Shown: in pieces, positions 1 through 13,179 of the stretch
How positions within the stretch are numbered: position 1 is the first letter of the stretch
Layout of the letters: every line of letters begins with the position of its first letter
Origin: Chamaea fasciata
Taxonomy: Eukaryota > Chordata > Aves > Passeriformes > Sylviidae
Direction: 5' to 3'
DNA length: 64,000 nt
Assembly: GCA_029207755.1 (NCBI GenBank)
Contig: JARCOQ010000002.1
Location: 86,950,087-87,014,086, forward strand
Program-made: the position numbers and the translations under genes
The notes under the pieces: model-generated
The model's database searches: none
The model's input: only the letters and a program-made list of their open reading frames with translations
Told to the model about the DNA's origin: nothing

Positions 1-2170
1 CCTGACTCACCTGCCTTTTTTTAGTGTGACTTCAGTGGATAAGTTTTGCAAGTCACAAAATCTGTTCTGCGACAAGGAGAGTACTAAAGTCTGTCTCTCC
101 TCAGATGATTTGTCTAAATCAGAAAACTGTTCCACTTAGGTTCATGGTTGGACTGACCTCTGCCTGTCCTTCTCCCTGTGTGCATTCCCTGTCTTTCCTT
201 CACACTTATATTTCTACAAACAGTCTCAGTGAAAGAACCTACAAATGCAAACACTGACAATTTGGTCTACTTATAATTCAGTGGCTAATAAAGTTCAAAA
301 TAGTATGCTGCTCTAGGGGCTTGTTAGCAATGCACAGGTGTAATGCAGGTCTCCGTTCCTTTCCTGGACTCTAAGTTAACACTTAAATGATGATTAAAAC
401 AAAACAGATGCAAACCAGAGCCAGTTGCAGTTCTTCTGATTAACATTAACAGTTGTTATACAAACAATTAGTAGGAAAAGACTACAACATCAGTTCTGTT
501 GGCAAGAGAAGGCACAGTCATGGCCAATCCAATCCAATTAAACCATGTCTCCAGTATGCAGATGAACAGCAAAAGTGAAAATCAGAAGGCACTATAGATG
601 CAGAGGAGATCCCAAGAGATGCAGAGGGCACTATGAGGAAGAAAGGATATATGGTGAGAAAAAACCCCATAGACTGAAATGTGTGCTCTGAAGCCAAATA
701 TCTTAGAAAATTAACATGGGGCCCTCACCACTTGTAGTCATGTGTAGTAACAACTGAAATGTCTGTTCCAAAGGAAATTTTTAAATTTCAGAATTATTTT
801 CAGCCAGAATAAAAACAGAGAACTGAAATTTCTGAGACTTTTAAGAAATTAATTTTTCAGCACCCCCGCACATACTTTTTTAAAAAACCGCATGAATATA
901 AGTTTACAGAAGCACTTCATTATTAGCCTTACTATTTTTCTACATGATGCATAAGATATTGAAATGAAGTTACATGACCTTAATAAAATTCTAAACTCTA
1001 AATTTTCCATCATTTTGCATGAATGATTTCAATGATATTCAGTATATTCTACTAAAATAGAAGCAATTTTCCAATGGATTTTTTAAAGCCAAAACAGTTC
1101 TATAACTTAATGCTTCCTTTGTTTTGAATTCTCCAAAATGAAATATCTGACATTCTTTGAGTTTTCAGTTTCACCCAAATAAATAATAAACCTGCAAGAT
1201 AATAAACCAAGAAATTTCTATTAAACTCTAATTCTGCAAGACAATTGGCTGGATCCTAAATCATATATGTTTCTTGTTATCAAAACACAATATCTCTTGA
1301 TTATCCATAGTATCATTTATAGAGTGATGAAGTGATAGTACTTGTTTCTGAAAAACCTGTCTTGTTCTAATTAAGTATTACCTTTGTAGGGCCCTCTTAC
1401 ACACTTTATTTACTCAAGTTTTTAAGGCATAGCATTCTGAAATGCAGAGTGGTATACATATATATATTAAAAAAAGCAACACATTAAAAAGCTCAGAAGA
1501 GATGCAAGAATTCTCTTCCACTTTGGCTTATAACTAAAAAGAAAGTGATGGACTGAAACGTGCCTTGCATTTTTTATACAGAAACCTCCTGAAATAAATT
1601 AGCAAGCACAAAAGGCAGAAATATATTTTACAAAATCAAAGTGAAAAACAAAACAAAACAAAACAAACAAATCAAAAAAGCAGGACAGATCAAGAGAATG
1701 CACATTAGGTATATTCTTCAGCTTAGGAAGAGTAACTTTAAGTTCATGTATTAGGTGAAAGTTCTCAAAGCTCATATTGTTATTTTCTCCCAGGGCACTG
1801 CTTACTGACAGATTCAACATGCAGACTGCATTTCTGCTGGATTTGATAAAAATACAATTAAAATTTTGTACAAGGGGCTACGCCAAATTGGCCTGCATCC
1901 TAGAACCCACTCCAAGCAAAACCTTGAGGAATATATTGTACAAGAAAAGGTCTGTCCCCTGGGATTACCTCCCACTTCCTTTAACCTGATATTTTGCTCA
2001 TCCTATTATGAGATTCCTCAGAGGGGTGAAACACTAGATTGCCTCATTAAGACTCATCATTTACAAGATGTTGACAAACGTTGGCATTTATCCTGTTGTC
2101 ATAACAAATGTGAGAAAATGACCACTTGGCAATAAGTGATTCTATGCAATTGCAGGTTGAAAAATACAAG
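1..2170. other. AT-rich non-coding DNA, no gene seen
   Basis: Stops are frequent in all six frames, and the few open frames of 70-90 codons resemble no protein I recognise. The only structured items are an A-rich AAAAC-type tract near 1646-1675 and a short TA stretch near 1457-1468. I see no splice-bounded open frame and no recognisable mobile element. It is probably intergenic or intronic. Confidence 0.6.
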
Positions 2171-2178
2171 AATAGTGT

Positions 2179-2189
2179 GGGGGGGGGGG
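2179..2189. repeat. G homopolymer run
   Basis: A run of about ten G residues is followed by more G-rich sequence (to about 2205). It is a simple low-complexity tract that could vary in length between individuals or be miscounted in assembly. Confidence 0.8.
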
Positions 2190-5100
2190 TTTAGGGGTGG
2201 TGGTCTGTGGATAATGCGTTAGTATCACTATGTAGCATCTCTGAACAGTTTCTCAAGCCATCGTAACAAATCCAGGCTGAAATAAATAATGATGGACAGC
2301 TTCTTTTTATAGAGTTTTCCACATGTGCAACTCAAGCATTAATTAAGAGAAATGAGAATAGTTTTAAACACAACATAAGAATGAAACAATTATTATCGTA
2401 GTAGATATCTCATCACGAGTACCCAGCATCCATACTGTCCTTGCTGACAGCCTGAAAACTCTCTGAACTCAGTTTGCCTACAGCTCTCATCTGCCCTGAG
2501 GCTGATGACAGCATGGCCTTTCTTAACGAGGGTCATCTTGCCCCCTTGGTGTTAATGGTATGTGAGGTCATCACAGGAGGAGATCCCACAACAGAGATTG
2601 CTCAGACAGGTTTGGTTGTGAGAAAACTGTTCTCCTGAGTCCATGCACAAGTGTTTTGAGAAGTTAAAGTTTTCTTCCTTTGGAAACACCAACAGTGTGG
2701 TCACAAGGTAGTCCTGTAGGTAAAAATATATCTTGGAAACAAAATCATCATCCATAAAAGCAGACAAAGATAAATGTGAAGACATAAGTGCCTGAAAATT
2801 GATGCAGTCCTTATCATAAAGCTACATTTAGGAGCCCTGTGTTTAGTTGAAAGACCTTGAATCTGGCAAGTGCTTCTCAGGTGTCTTCTCAGGTGTCCCA
2901 GGTTCTGCTTCTGAATATGCATCTCAATTTTGACCTTTTTTAGAAAGTTGACATCTCCAACTATTGTTTTCTGGCAGCTAAATCAAAACAGAAGCAACAA
3001 CTGATTATCTTAATTATAATGGCTTTATTAACAGACACCAACTGTCTTGTGAGATGAAACCAGTGATACTGCTAACAGAATCAAAAGTGACAATAACTTG
3101 TTTGCCAAGGGTAGTGACTTGCAGGTGGTTGCTAATTTCATCCTACTTGACTAATACACTGCCTGAAACACTGCTGTTGTGGTGGTTGTGGGGCCCTAAA
3201 AGAGACAACAAAATTGCCTTGTCGTCAGAATTTACAGCCACTGATTTCATAGGATCTAAATCCTAATTGGGTAGTTCAAAGAGTGGCATGTAATTCATTG
3301 ATTCCTATTTCTGTCATTAATCGTTATTGCTCACTTCATGTTTCTGATAATTTGATTTGATTTGCATGTATGCATGAGTTATTTGAAGCACAGAGAGGGT
3401 TTATGCCTGTTTGAAGATGATGCCCTTTGAACCGTCTCTTCAGTTGAGTACTGATGCTCCTATAATACTGAAAAAGGAAAAATGACAGCTCTGAGGGAAT
3501 CCTTACATTCTCTGGAGTACACTACACTTTTGAAGAAAATACTTTTCAACACTAAATATATATTGCTAGCCATATCAATTTTCTGTCCGGTGTATGGGTC
3601 TTCAGGGTCTTCTCATCTTCTCTTCAGCTGCTGTTACTTTTTCTGTCATAGACTCTCTCAAATCTACTCCTGAATCATTTCAGTGATCCCTTTGAACATT
3701 TGTTGTTGTTCCTTTAGATCTGGGGACATCTTATATGTGGTATGATGTTTTCCCAATCACAATACCCTAGAGTGTGGGCTTATCATGCTTTCTCCTTGCC
3801 CTTGTACTCTTCTATTTTGTTTATAGTATTTTTAATTGAGTCCTGGACTCCCAATATGCACTCATTAAACACAGAGCACATAAACACTTGTAAAGTAACA
3901 ATTAAGTCACAGCCAGGTACTGGTGTTTTCCTCCCTGCTGACTTTACCTCTGCTGAATACAACTCATTAACATTTCCATAGCTTTGGGTACCCCATATTG
4001 GAATTTAAGTCTGTATTTCCTTACTTATTGCCTATTCTAAACACTGCTGCTCCTTTGTTTTTGTCAGACATACAGTACTAACTCCATGTACCTGCCTACA
4101 AGCAATGGGGTCTGAATGCCCCAACCTCAGTATTTCCTAATGGACTCAAATATTAACCTGTGCTCCAAAAGATTTTTCCTTGCCTTGGGCAAAACTAAAT
4201 GCACTCACAAAGTTATATGCAGAAATACATGCAGTATTTACCAATTTCTTCACTGTAGAGCCCCAGTGGAAAATGATCAGCATTATTATTCCAATGAATA
4301 TAATGATCACTGTCTCACAACAATAAGACCAGTTGGAAAGCTGGTTCTTGTAGAGTGTTGTGTCCAGTGATCTGTTCAGATGAACAGATGAATGTTGCCA
4401 TGGATGTGTTTGAGTCCACCTCGTTGAGGTGGACTTCTCAATTAGTTTTAGGAATTGAATGTACATTTGTATCTCTGATACACTAGCTTACTACTCCATT
4501 GAGAGTGACTTTTTAAAGGTACAGGGCTGGACTGTGGAGGGATATGAAAGTGGGTTCCACACTGTCGCACTTTGGGACACCTAAGAATGAAGCTGGCAGC
4601 AGGAAGGTCAGCAGGAAAGTTCTATCTTTAATTTTCTGACTCCATCTATATATACAGTTCTTTCAGAAGGCAAAAAATTGGCTACATAGGTTGCGACTTT
4701 TTTGACCTCATTGGTGAATATCACCATCAATTACCTTTCTCCTCCCAGAGGAGCAATATGTAAACAAAAAGATAAATTCTAAAAATATACATAGTTTTTT
4801 TGAAGCTGCGTGAGAACAAAATGCAAACACTGAAAGGCACAAAAAGTTAAAACAACACCACACCTGAAAAACTATCATGCAGAGGTATACATTGCGAACT
4901 ATACAGCTAGGTTTCTGTAAAGATCCACATCAGTATCTCTGCCTCATTCTTTGCAGACTCATGAAGATGCAGAAGGTCATGGGACAAGATTGTTCATATT
5001 TCTACATGGCATATCATCTCAGCATATAGAAATACCTAGAGATGCTGGGCACCATAAAACATACTGAAATGTCTCACTCTTCTAAAAGAAAGTTTTGCAG

Positions 5101-6480
5101 AGTAAAGATGGGTGAGAATTTGATTGTTTGTGTTTTGTCCTTGGAAAAAATGAAAAACTTGCAAATAATTTTTCACTGATTTTGTAAAGCCAAAAAAATC
5201 AGTCTCTAAAAGAGTGAGGTTTTTCTCTGGATGTTTTCTTCTATAGCTGTGTGAAGCTAGAAACTAGTTTCTATTAATGTCAGTAGAAGAGCTCCCACTG
5301 AGCATAGAGGGAGCAGGTGCCAGTCCTCTGTGTCCTACCAACCCACCTGAAGCAGATGTTCATAACCATACAGTGCTATACACCCTGTTTGGGCCTCATT
5401 GCTAATTCACCACAGTCATCTTTGTCTTCTAACACACCTACATCAACTAACAGCCACATACCTCTTTGGTTGTCTTTTTTAATTTGTATGCTTATCTAGC
5501 AATCATCTATAAATAAAGGATAATGAAAAAAATTAATTTTACAGAAGCCAATATGGGCAATGAAAATAATGAAAACCAGTTTGCCAACACTAAAAAAAAG
5601 TTAATTGACCATCTGGAGGTGTGCGAAAACTTTTGTGAATGTGGTATAAAAATTGAGCAAGATCTTTTTCCTTGAGTTTACTAGTTTGTTAAATAATGCA
5701 TTTGTCTTTCTTTTTCACCCTGAATTTTTTATATTTATTCATTTAAAGTGAAAACCAGTTCTAATGACCATGGCACCTGCTTCCTGTACATTCATGATAC
5801 TATATTCTTGTACACTGTAGATTGTGCAATTTTCCTTAAGAGCATATTCATAAGAACAACAATATATACTTCTACTGTAATAATAAATATGAATTAGAAC
5901 AGTGGTTAAATCTGGTAGGGTATAATTATAGGTTGCCCTGGTGAACTAAATTTCAGTGGGGTTTGGTTCTATGGTTTAGGGTAGTCTCCATTAAATATAG
6001 AAAAACCCAGTTAATTAATTAGCCCTTAGTGTTAAATGAGTTTTTTAAGCCTGAGAGACAAGGGGAATGAGGGATTTGTGGGGACTTGACAGTGAACGTT
6101 TAATGATGTTAAACCCAAAGTGACTGTTAATATAGGCTGCGGTACCTGAGAATCAGAAATACAGTCAGAGAGATAAATGCAAATAAAGCACTGAGGTTTA
6201 ACAGGAAATGAAGAATATTAATTCGCTCTGGATATTCAGATTGTTTTTGTATGGTTTAAATTTTTTTATGGTTAAAAATTCCGGTACCAGGGTCCCTCAT
6301 TCTCTGGCCGTACGGAAGACACTTACTAAGAGTGACAGGAAATGTTATGCAAAAATGTGAGCGAGTTGACTTTTTCTGAGCATTTATGTTCTTTTTCTAG
6401 GTAGTTTTCCACCATGTGGAAAAGCGTCTTATGAAGCTCCTTGGACAAGGGAGGCTTTAAACTGCTGCCTTTTTTCACAT
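2190..6480. other. AT-rich non-coding DNA, no gene seen
   Basis: Open frames are short and overlap on both strands without a recognisable domain; the longest is about 106 codons on the minus strand near 4146-4466. I see no confident repeat family. A cluster of small inverted repeats at 4329-4435 is listed separately. The remainder appears to be unique, unannotated DNA. Confidence 0.55.
4329..4435. repeat. Cluster of three short inverted repeats
   Basis: Three hairpin-capable sequences follow one another. At 4329-4346 a 5-bp ACCAG/CTGGT stem encloses an 8-nt loop. At 4370-4389 an 8-bp ATCTGTTC/GAACAGAT stem encloses 4 nt. At 4413-4435 a 10-bp AGTCCACCTC/GAGGTGGACT stem encloses GTT. The last two stems are perfect. 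Their role is unknown; they could be decayed termini of a small transposon or chance. Confidence 0.6.
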
Positions 6481-7120
6481 ATCTTTATTCTGGGGTAATC
6501 TCAGCAAGGGTCAGTCCTGGGCTGTTTCAGAAGCCACCCTAAGGTTTCTCTGCCTGGTGACACTGTAAGCCTGGCTGCTATTTTTTCTGCTGAGTGGTCT
6601 TTTAGCCTCTTGGTGGGCTTCACCCTGTACTCTCCATGTGGACATCTCCATGCATTAAGACCTTTTCATTCTGACTCCTGTCCTACCTTACCCACCCAGT
6701 GAGCCTACCAAAAGGGTATAATGGTACTTGCGTAGCTTGCCAGGGCTCTGAGGGCATCACCAGCCCTTCCTGGTCCTGCCTACCACCCCTGAGCTCTTTG
6801 CACCCAGCCCAGGGCCCAGGGCCCCATGTTACACCCCAGGGCAGTCAGTGTCACTGCAGTGGGACTGGTCTTCAGCTCCCCACAGCCCTGGCCATGGTCC
6901 CTGCTGAGCCAAGTCCTGTCACAGCCCCAGGTCCTGGCCTCACCCCAGAGCCATGCCTGCCCATCCTGGGCTGTGTCTGACCTGAGGTTTCCTTAGTAAG
7001 TCTGAACTTGACCCCCAGATCACCAACTGTGAGCTGATGCTTTGGCCTCACCCTTGGATCTACCTCAGCACCTGGTTTCCCAGCTGGTCCTTGCTGCCCC
7101 CAGAAAGAGATCATTCTCAC
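6480..7120. repeat. GC-rich block, probable decayed interspersed repeat
   Basis: This segment is clearly richer in G and C than the AT-rich DNA on both sides, with many CCAGG, CCCAG and CCTG words and few CpGs. Loss of CpG in a GC-rich island of this kind is typical of an old methylated repeat, such as an LTR or LINE body, in bird DNA. Open frames of 80-98 codons occur on both strands but are proline-rich, overlapping and unlike any protein I recognise. I cannot name the family. A decayed gene fragment is an alternative. Confidence 0.35.
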
Positions 7121-7297
7121 CACCAGTGAATATAATCACATTGCTTTTTTCTTTATTCACATCTTTCCATTTTTACACATTGCATCACCACAGTGCTAAA
7201 TGGTACAGGAGTAATTTATGGCCAAATACTGGCATACATACAGAAAGAAATTCATCCTCTTTAACCTTCTGCATCTACAAGTCTCCATCTTGGTTAG

Positions 7298-7370
7298 TCA
7301 TAGGATCATGGAGTGGCCTGGGTTGGAAGGGACCTTGAAGATCATCTTGTTCCAACCTTGCCATGTCATT
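7298..7370 (-). mobile_element. CR1 LINE 3'-end fragment
   Basis: Read on the plus strand, the segment starts with a degraded ATCATAGAAT-like terminal repeat (TCATAGGATCATGG). It continues with GGTTGGAAGGGACCTTGAAG and ATCATCTTGTTCCAACC. This is the characteristic 3' terminus of avian CR1 in reverse orientation, so the element lies on the minus strand. Only about 70 bases are recognisable, consistent with the severe 5' truncation usual for CR1. It supports a bird origin for the window. Confidence 0.85.
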
Positions 7371-9800
7371 CCAGATTACCTTTGTCTTCAGGGCAATAGA
7401 TGACAATATTTCATTTATTTGGCCTATATCATCAGTTTACACTAGTACAGAAAATGTAGCATGGTGTAGCTGGTATGAGGGTGAGTGGGCAGCATGTAGA
7501 GGGTCTGAGCTCTTCTATGCTGCTTGTACACTCCCTCAGTCACTTGAGGCTGCACTACATACAGAGCCTGGAAAACAGCACATGTATTCCCAAAGTGGGG
7601 AGTTATGAGTAGCTCCCTGACAGCCACTTCTCCCTATACTGAATTCAGTCCTTTGTGATTTTTTATTTCCATTTTCCACTTGAACCTTATGCTAATTCTA
7701 TGCATCATGGGCAGTAGGGTTTATATTTTTGTTTTATCAGTTTGGTGGAGGGACAGTGATCAGGGACCTCTTGAGATGACAGTCTGTCAGATTGTAAATC
7801 AAGGAGGATCTCTCCCTTAGCAGCCATAAAGATTAAACAGACTAATGAATCAATGTTTTAGACCATCCACTCTGGGGAGCCTTCACTTAAGTCCCAGCAC
7901 TGTTGGTCAGGTCAGAAAATGCTCTTTTCTGTCAAATGGTATGTTTCCCTATGTGATAGTGTGCCTTCATCCTCCTTTGTGCAAGCAGTAAAAACCTGAC
8001 AGAGGCAGATGTCAATCCATACTGTTGTGACATTCTGTCGTTCAGTTCTAAAACTTTGTGAGAGATTTCACCATCCAGTAACTGGCAAGAGAGAAGAGGC
8101 TGTGTTTTCTCATTTTGCAGGAATATGTTTAAATGTTCACCTTTTATTTTTCCTATGATTAGGAAATATTTTCTGTTGAAGAATTACCTGTTTATAACCA
8201 TCTCCTCTCCACAAAACATGCCATCCTTTTGTTTTTAGTTTATGATGTTTGCTGTCTCAAGGGCACCTTACCTGAATCTTTGTTCAGTCTCTTAAAATTA
8301 ATAATACTACACGTGTAATTTTATTCTTAAACACTTTTTTTTTTTTTTTTTTTTTGCTAAAATCTTTGTGGAAGTACTGAATCCTGTTACATTTTGCAAC
8401 AATTCAGTGATACTGAAATGGCCATAAATTACAGCATATGCACTTTGAAGCAGATGTTCTGTTAAAGTTCATGTGTTCTGTCCATCTCCCTGACAACTGA
8501 AGCAATGATATTTAAAATGAGCCTCATGCCATTAGAAAACCATAATTTAATGAGAGAATAAGATAGTCTTGTTAATTTGTATTACACTGAAGGAACATAC
8601 CCTAATAAAATAATAGAATTTAAAAAATCCCAGGTTTTTTATGTAAATAGTTTGTAAGAGAATTTTTAGCAGAAAAAAAAATTCATGATAATTTTTTGAG
8701 AATCAAAATTTTGTGTGCAAGAAATACTCAAAATAGTAAATGCACTTCGTTCAACACCTCCTCAGTTATAATTTTTCTAACTTGAGCCAGTAAATGAATA
8801 AGGTTGTTGTCTTTGTTTTGATACTGTTTAAAAACACAGACATGTAATGTAAGAGATCCAGTGATGAAATAGAAAAATAAATGACTGCATTAAAAATGGC
8901 ACTGCCCAGATGGTCCCATATAGAAGTTCTGATCTGAGTACCCACTAATTTAAAAGAAGGTGACTGGAATCTAAATTTATCTTCTAATTTTATATCTGAC
9001 CCTTATCTACACATGAGGGACATGAACACATTTCATTTTTGAACAAAACCCAAAAAAGCACTTAAGCAGGTGCTTAACCATAAACTGCTGTTTGACTCTT
9101 ACTACCATAAGTAGAGATGATTTCCTGAATGTGGACCATGGAGGAATTTTAAGGCTAGGTCCTAATTTTGCCAGATAAGGGAAACTGATCATGATTTATG
9201 AATCTAAGCCTATTTTTTCTATGATGATATTAAGATTTCAGGCATTTTATGTCCATGGAAGCTTAAAAAATACTAGATACAAGATACAATAAAATCCTTC
9301 CATCAACAGCATATGAGTTTTCCTGCAAGGTAACCCAGTTTAGTGTGGTTCTTCTACCCTCCTACAAAATTACTGTGTTTTTTGGTTGAGAGAAAATTGC
9401 AGTCTGTAGAACTTACTATTTTTGTTCCATTTACATATAGGTGTAAATCCACTATCAGAGAAAGATAAAATGTTACTCAACTGAACTTGAAGTAGTGAAG
9501 CTCAAACACAGTTTATTCAACAAGAAAATCTCTGTTTTGCTTAAACATCATCTGAAATATGGAATGAACATTAGCCAAGGAAAAGGGCAAAAAATCATAA
9601 AACTGATGCATGTTTTTTATGACAAGCAGCATCACAGTGGCTGTAGTGGGTAAACAATCTAGACTCAGTAATTTTTTACCCTTTTTAACTTTAAGTTATT
9701 GCCACATCATGCAGACTTCTAATCAGTAATTTGTATATTGAGAAAAAACTCTATGAGCAAGTGAGAAACTTATAAGTAAGCACCTACAAAAAAGTAAAGG
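7371..9800. other. AT-rich non-coding DNA, no gene seen
   Basis: Apart from a T21 homopolymer at 8335-8355, nothing structured stands out. Open frames are at most about 80 codons and overlap on opposite strands. No recognisable repeat family, splice-bounded frame or RNA gene was seen. Confidence 0.55.
8335..8355. repeat. T21 homopolymer
   Basis: An uninterrupted run of 21 T residues. No clear retroposon body lies next to it, so it is listed only as a simple repeat. Confidence 0.9.
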
Positions 9801-9820
9801 GATTCCTCCCTGATTAGGGC

Positions 9821-10490
9821 TCATGTTAAGTCAAATCTCTCCTCCCTGCCTTCCTGATCACTTTTTCCTGCGTTTTTGCCGTGGGTTGCACTCAGACAAC
9901 CCCAGTTCCTTAGATGACAAAATGTGTGCCCCAGAAGATTTTGGGTTGTGTACTTAATGGTTTCTGTCTCCTTCTCTTCACTTGTTGATGGTTTTCCTCT
10001 GCCCCAGCATGGGTCAGCAATGGCCATGACCCCTAAGGGTATCCTCTCTCTGACAAGTGTCCTCACCCTGATAGGAGGCACCCAGTAGTAAAGGTTCTCA
10101 AGGATGTCCCTGCCCACAGTTGCAGTACTCAGGAATGCCCCTTGCCTGCTGTGGGTTGTTCCTGGAAGATAGCCCTCCATTGTGGAGTGCCTCCTTCCGA
10201 GAATATATCTCCAGCCATGTCCTCAGCAGCCTCTATCTCTGCATGTCTCCAGTCACATGTCCCCAGGGACATCTCTCCATGTCCTTCACGCCTCTCATGA
10301 CTGCAGCTTTTTCATAAACATGTCAGAGCTGGGATGTGGGGTGCTCCCCTGAAGGGCAGCAGTTTTGAACACCTCAGTTTGAGAGCTGGCTGAACCTGTC
10401 TGTGACTATCACAGGAGAGTTTGTAGCTGCTTCCCACGCAGGGCACCTTGCATTTTGTTACCCAAACACTGGCAATAATGCCCTAGGCAG
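9821..10490 (-). mobile_element. Possible decayed endogenous retrovirus LTR
   Basis: The block is GC-richer than its surroundings. On the minus strand it shows a CCCATGCTGGGGCAG word near 10003-10017, close to the CCATGCTGGAGCAG word of the LTR at 61.5-62.3 kb. It also shows several partly repeated ATGTC and CCAG phrases between 10200 and 10290. A 119-codon minus-strand frame (9821-10180) crosses it but resembles no known protein and looks like a by-product of the GC-rich sequence. The LTR assignment is an inference from composition and shared words. An unrelated repeat is possible. Confidence 0.33.
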
Positions 10491-11769
10491 TGGGCCTTCC
10501 ATCAAGATCTTTCTTCTTGGGAGAAGGCTTTACCTCAGAGATGAGAGAGTACACAAAAACTCGTGACCATGTTGTCTCATGGGGCCTATAGGTAAGGGCT
10601 CCTCCTAAGCAAAAAGAAAGCAATTATAATGTTATAAATTATTTTATCCTCAGGAGCACTTTGAGTCAGGGGAGGCCATCTTCAACACAGTTTATAAACT
10701 TCACTAAAACCTTCTTTATTTGTAGATCAGTTTTAATAGTGGCATGCATCAGGGATAAAAAGCAGAGGCTTAAAAGAAAAATACATGAACCAAGAACAGT
10801 GGGAAGATATTCAGTGAAATTCCCAATACATAATAAGTCTCACCCTGGAACAACAAATCGAAATACCTAAAATGATTCTTAAATATTTTAGTACTTAAAG
10901 AGATTTATTTTCTAATTTACTAATAATCAACTCTTACACAGTTCCTATTCACTCAATTGCCCGTGCAGTAGCATCAATAGGGCTTTCACTCTCTGCCCCC
11001 AAGCTTGCAGAGATAACATACAGCACTTGACCTGAGAATGTAATGGGGGGCACAGAAGAAACTCAAAACCTGCAGGACAATGACCATAGCTTTTGCATTT
11101 CCAATGTGTAACAACATAGCATTCTCATCTTTGTACTGTCTTCAGTACTTTACTGTTTTTTGTTTTATTTCATATTGTTCTGAACTTCCATTATTTTACG
11201 CTTATATACACATGTTCACACAACTCTACTATAAATTTTTACCTGATACTATCCTGGATAAAACACATGAAATCTGCCACTGTGTGTACTAGTTAACTGA
11301 GCACTGATAAGCTGAGAAAAGAAGTACACCATGAAAGGGAAGAAAGACAGTCACAGCACAGCAAACTGTTCAGAATCATCTTGTCACTGATGACTACTGA
11401 CCTGCTGTCTGTCCTCTCCAGGCTGCTCCTGCTCACAGCCTTTGTGGCCATTCAGTCCCTTTGATGAGGTCTTATGACAAGACGAAAATTTTAATGCCTC
11501 ACAATATATCTTTAAGTTCAGCTTTAGGGTTTTTGTTTCTCTTCCAGGAGTCTAGCTTCCATGCAAAAGGGCAAGGAAGAAATCTCTTTTGTGATCCCTA
11601 TCATGAGCCTTATTTTTTGTCATCTTTATGACAAGAGGAAAAGGAACTAGACTGGACTGTTATTTGCTTTATGAAACCAACAAGAACTTCAGCAACCAGC
11701 TTTGGGAGGGCCAGTACTGTAGGTCCACTGCTTACCCATGGGGGAGAATATGTAAACAACAGCTAGGGG

Positions 11770-11795
11770 AAAAAAAAAAAAAAAAAAAAAAAAAA
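11770..11795. repeat. A26 homopolymer
   Basis: An uninterrupted run of 26 A residues. It could be a retroposon tail on the plus strand, but the sequence upstream does not resemble a known SINE or LINE. Confidence 0.9.
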
Positions 11796-12766
11796 GTCTA
11801 TATTAGACTTTCAGACACTACTAACATCAAAGATCAGTGAACAAGGTAGGGTTTCCAGAATCAAATAATGATCAAACCAAGGATCACAAAACTTTTTTTA
11901 TGCCTCCTCTGTATCTCGTAAAAGAACTCTGCTACTTCCATAAGTACTGCATGAGATTTAAGATTTCAGCTTTTAAATTTAGCCTACATGAAAATCTCAA
12001 ACTTCTATAGGGAGACAGAGTAGATGAACAAGTGGATGACTTTTAACAAAAATGCACATGTGATTAATACTCCTCTTGTCACCAGTGGGCATGTGCAGGT
12101 TTTAAGAAATTATGGGAGTGCATTTAACAGCCCTAAAGGTGACTATAACTGCTTCTATATACACCATTGTAGCAGCTGCTGCCTAACTGGGCTGTTGATC
12201 CTTGCTGTGAAAAAGGCTTTTCCTCCTTCCAAGGCAGAGCTGCTGGGAGAGTATTGCTCTGAAGTTTAACACAAATTGAAGCAACAAAGCAGTTCCAGTG
12301 GTGTCAAATGACCATGGTGCCAAATACTGAAAATTTTCAGGTCATCAGAAAGTAGATAATGAGATTCTGGTCCTATTAAATCTTAGGGGAATGCTGTAAT
12401 TTTACTGGAGCCAGGTTTTCACCTGTATTGTAAAATGAAATCCCAATCAAATTATTCTAGGAAAGTTAACTGTTGATTACATTACTGTATTCATTAATGT
12501 CTCTATTAATCTTCCTTTCACAAGATAGGAATCTAATAATTAAATATTACACGTTTGTGTTTTAGTGAAATGCAAAGGAAAGGTAAAGGCATGATCTGAA
12601 AAGTAAAGATATTTTCAAGTTTAAAGAACCATGTGATCTTTGTATCACTGCGTGAAGGAAAAAAGATAAGGGGCCATATCAAAGATCTGTAATTGGATTA
12701 GAAAATGATATAATCATATGGTGTCTTTATTCTTTATATTAAGCCATTGTCTACCAGAAATAAGGG

Positions 12767-12784
12767 AAAAAAAAAAAAAAAAAA
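12767..12784. repeat. A18 homopolymer
   Basis: A run of 18 A residues followed by purine-rich sequence to about 12825. It is a simple low-complexity tract. Confidence 0.9.
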
Positions 12785-13179
12785 GAACAGGAATTAAAAG
12801 GACAGAAAAAAGGGAAAGAAATATGTCTTCTATTTTTCCTAAAACAAGACAAAACAAACCAAGGAGTATTCAGAGACTGGAAGATGGGACAACCTGATAC
12901 TGGCAAAAACCACTTATATCTCTCTCAAGCTATATTTTGCATTCACCCTTTTTGATATTTTAATTAAGTAACTCTGATTGCTAAACTCCAGCCTCATTTA
13001 GAGTAGCACCATGCTAGCTCTATCAGCTGGGATTTCTGCACATTATATTCCATAACTTTTTTTCAGGCCCTGGAGAATAAGAATTACCAAAGCTGCATTG
13101 TCATTGTGCATGTAATTAGTAATAATCATGGGCATCTGAGAGTCCAGTAAACAAATCACTGAAGATCTGGAGTCTCCAG

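Larger units (their letters stand above)
10491..13170. other. AT-rich non-coding DNA, no gene seen
   Basis: This stretch contains an A26 run at 11770-11795 and an A18 run at 12767-12784. Open frames do not exceed about 81 codons. I see no repeat family, exon signature or RNA gene. Confidence 0.55.

Noticed and set aside
9821..10180. 119-codon minus-strand frame considered as a gene or viral fragment
   Set aside because: No family recognised. The frame is better explained as stop-poor GC-rich repeat sequence.
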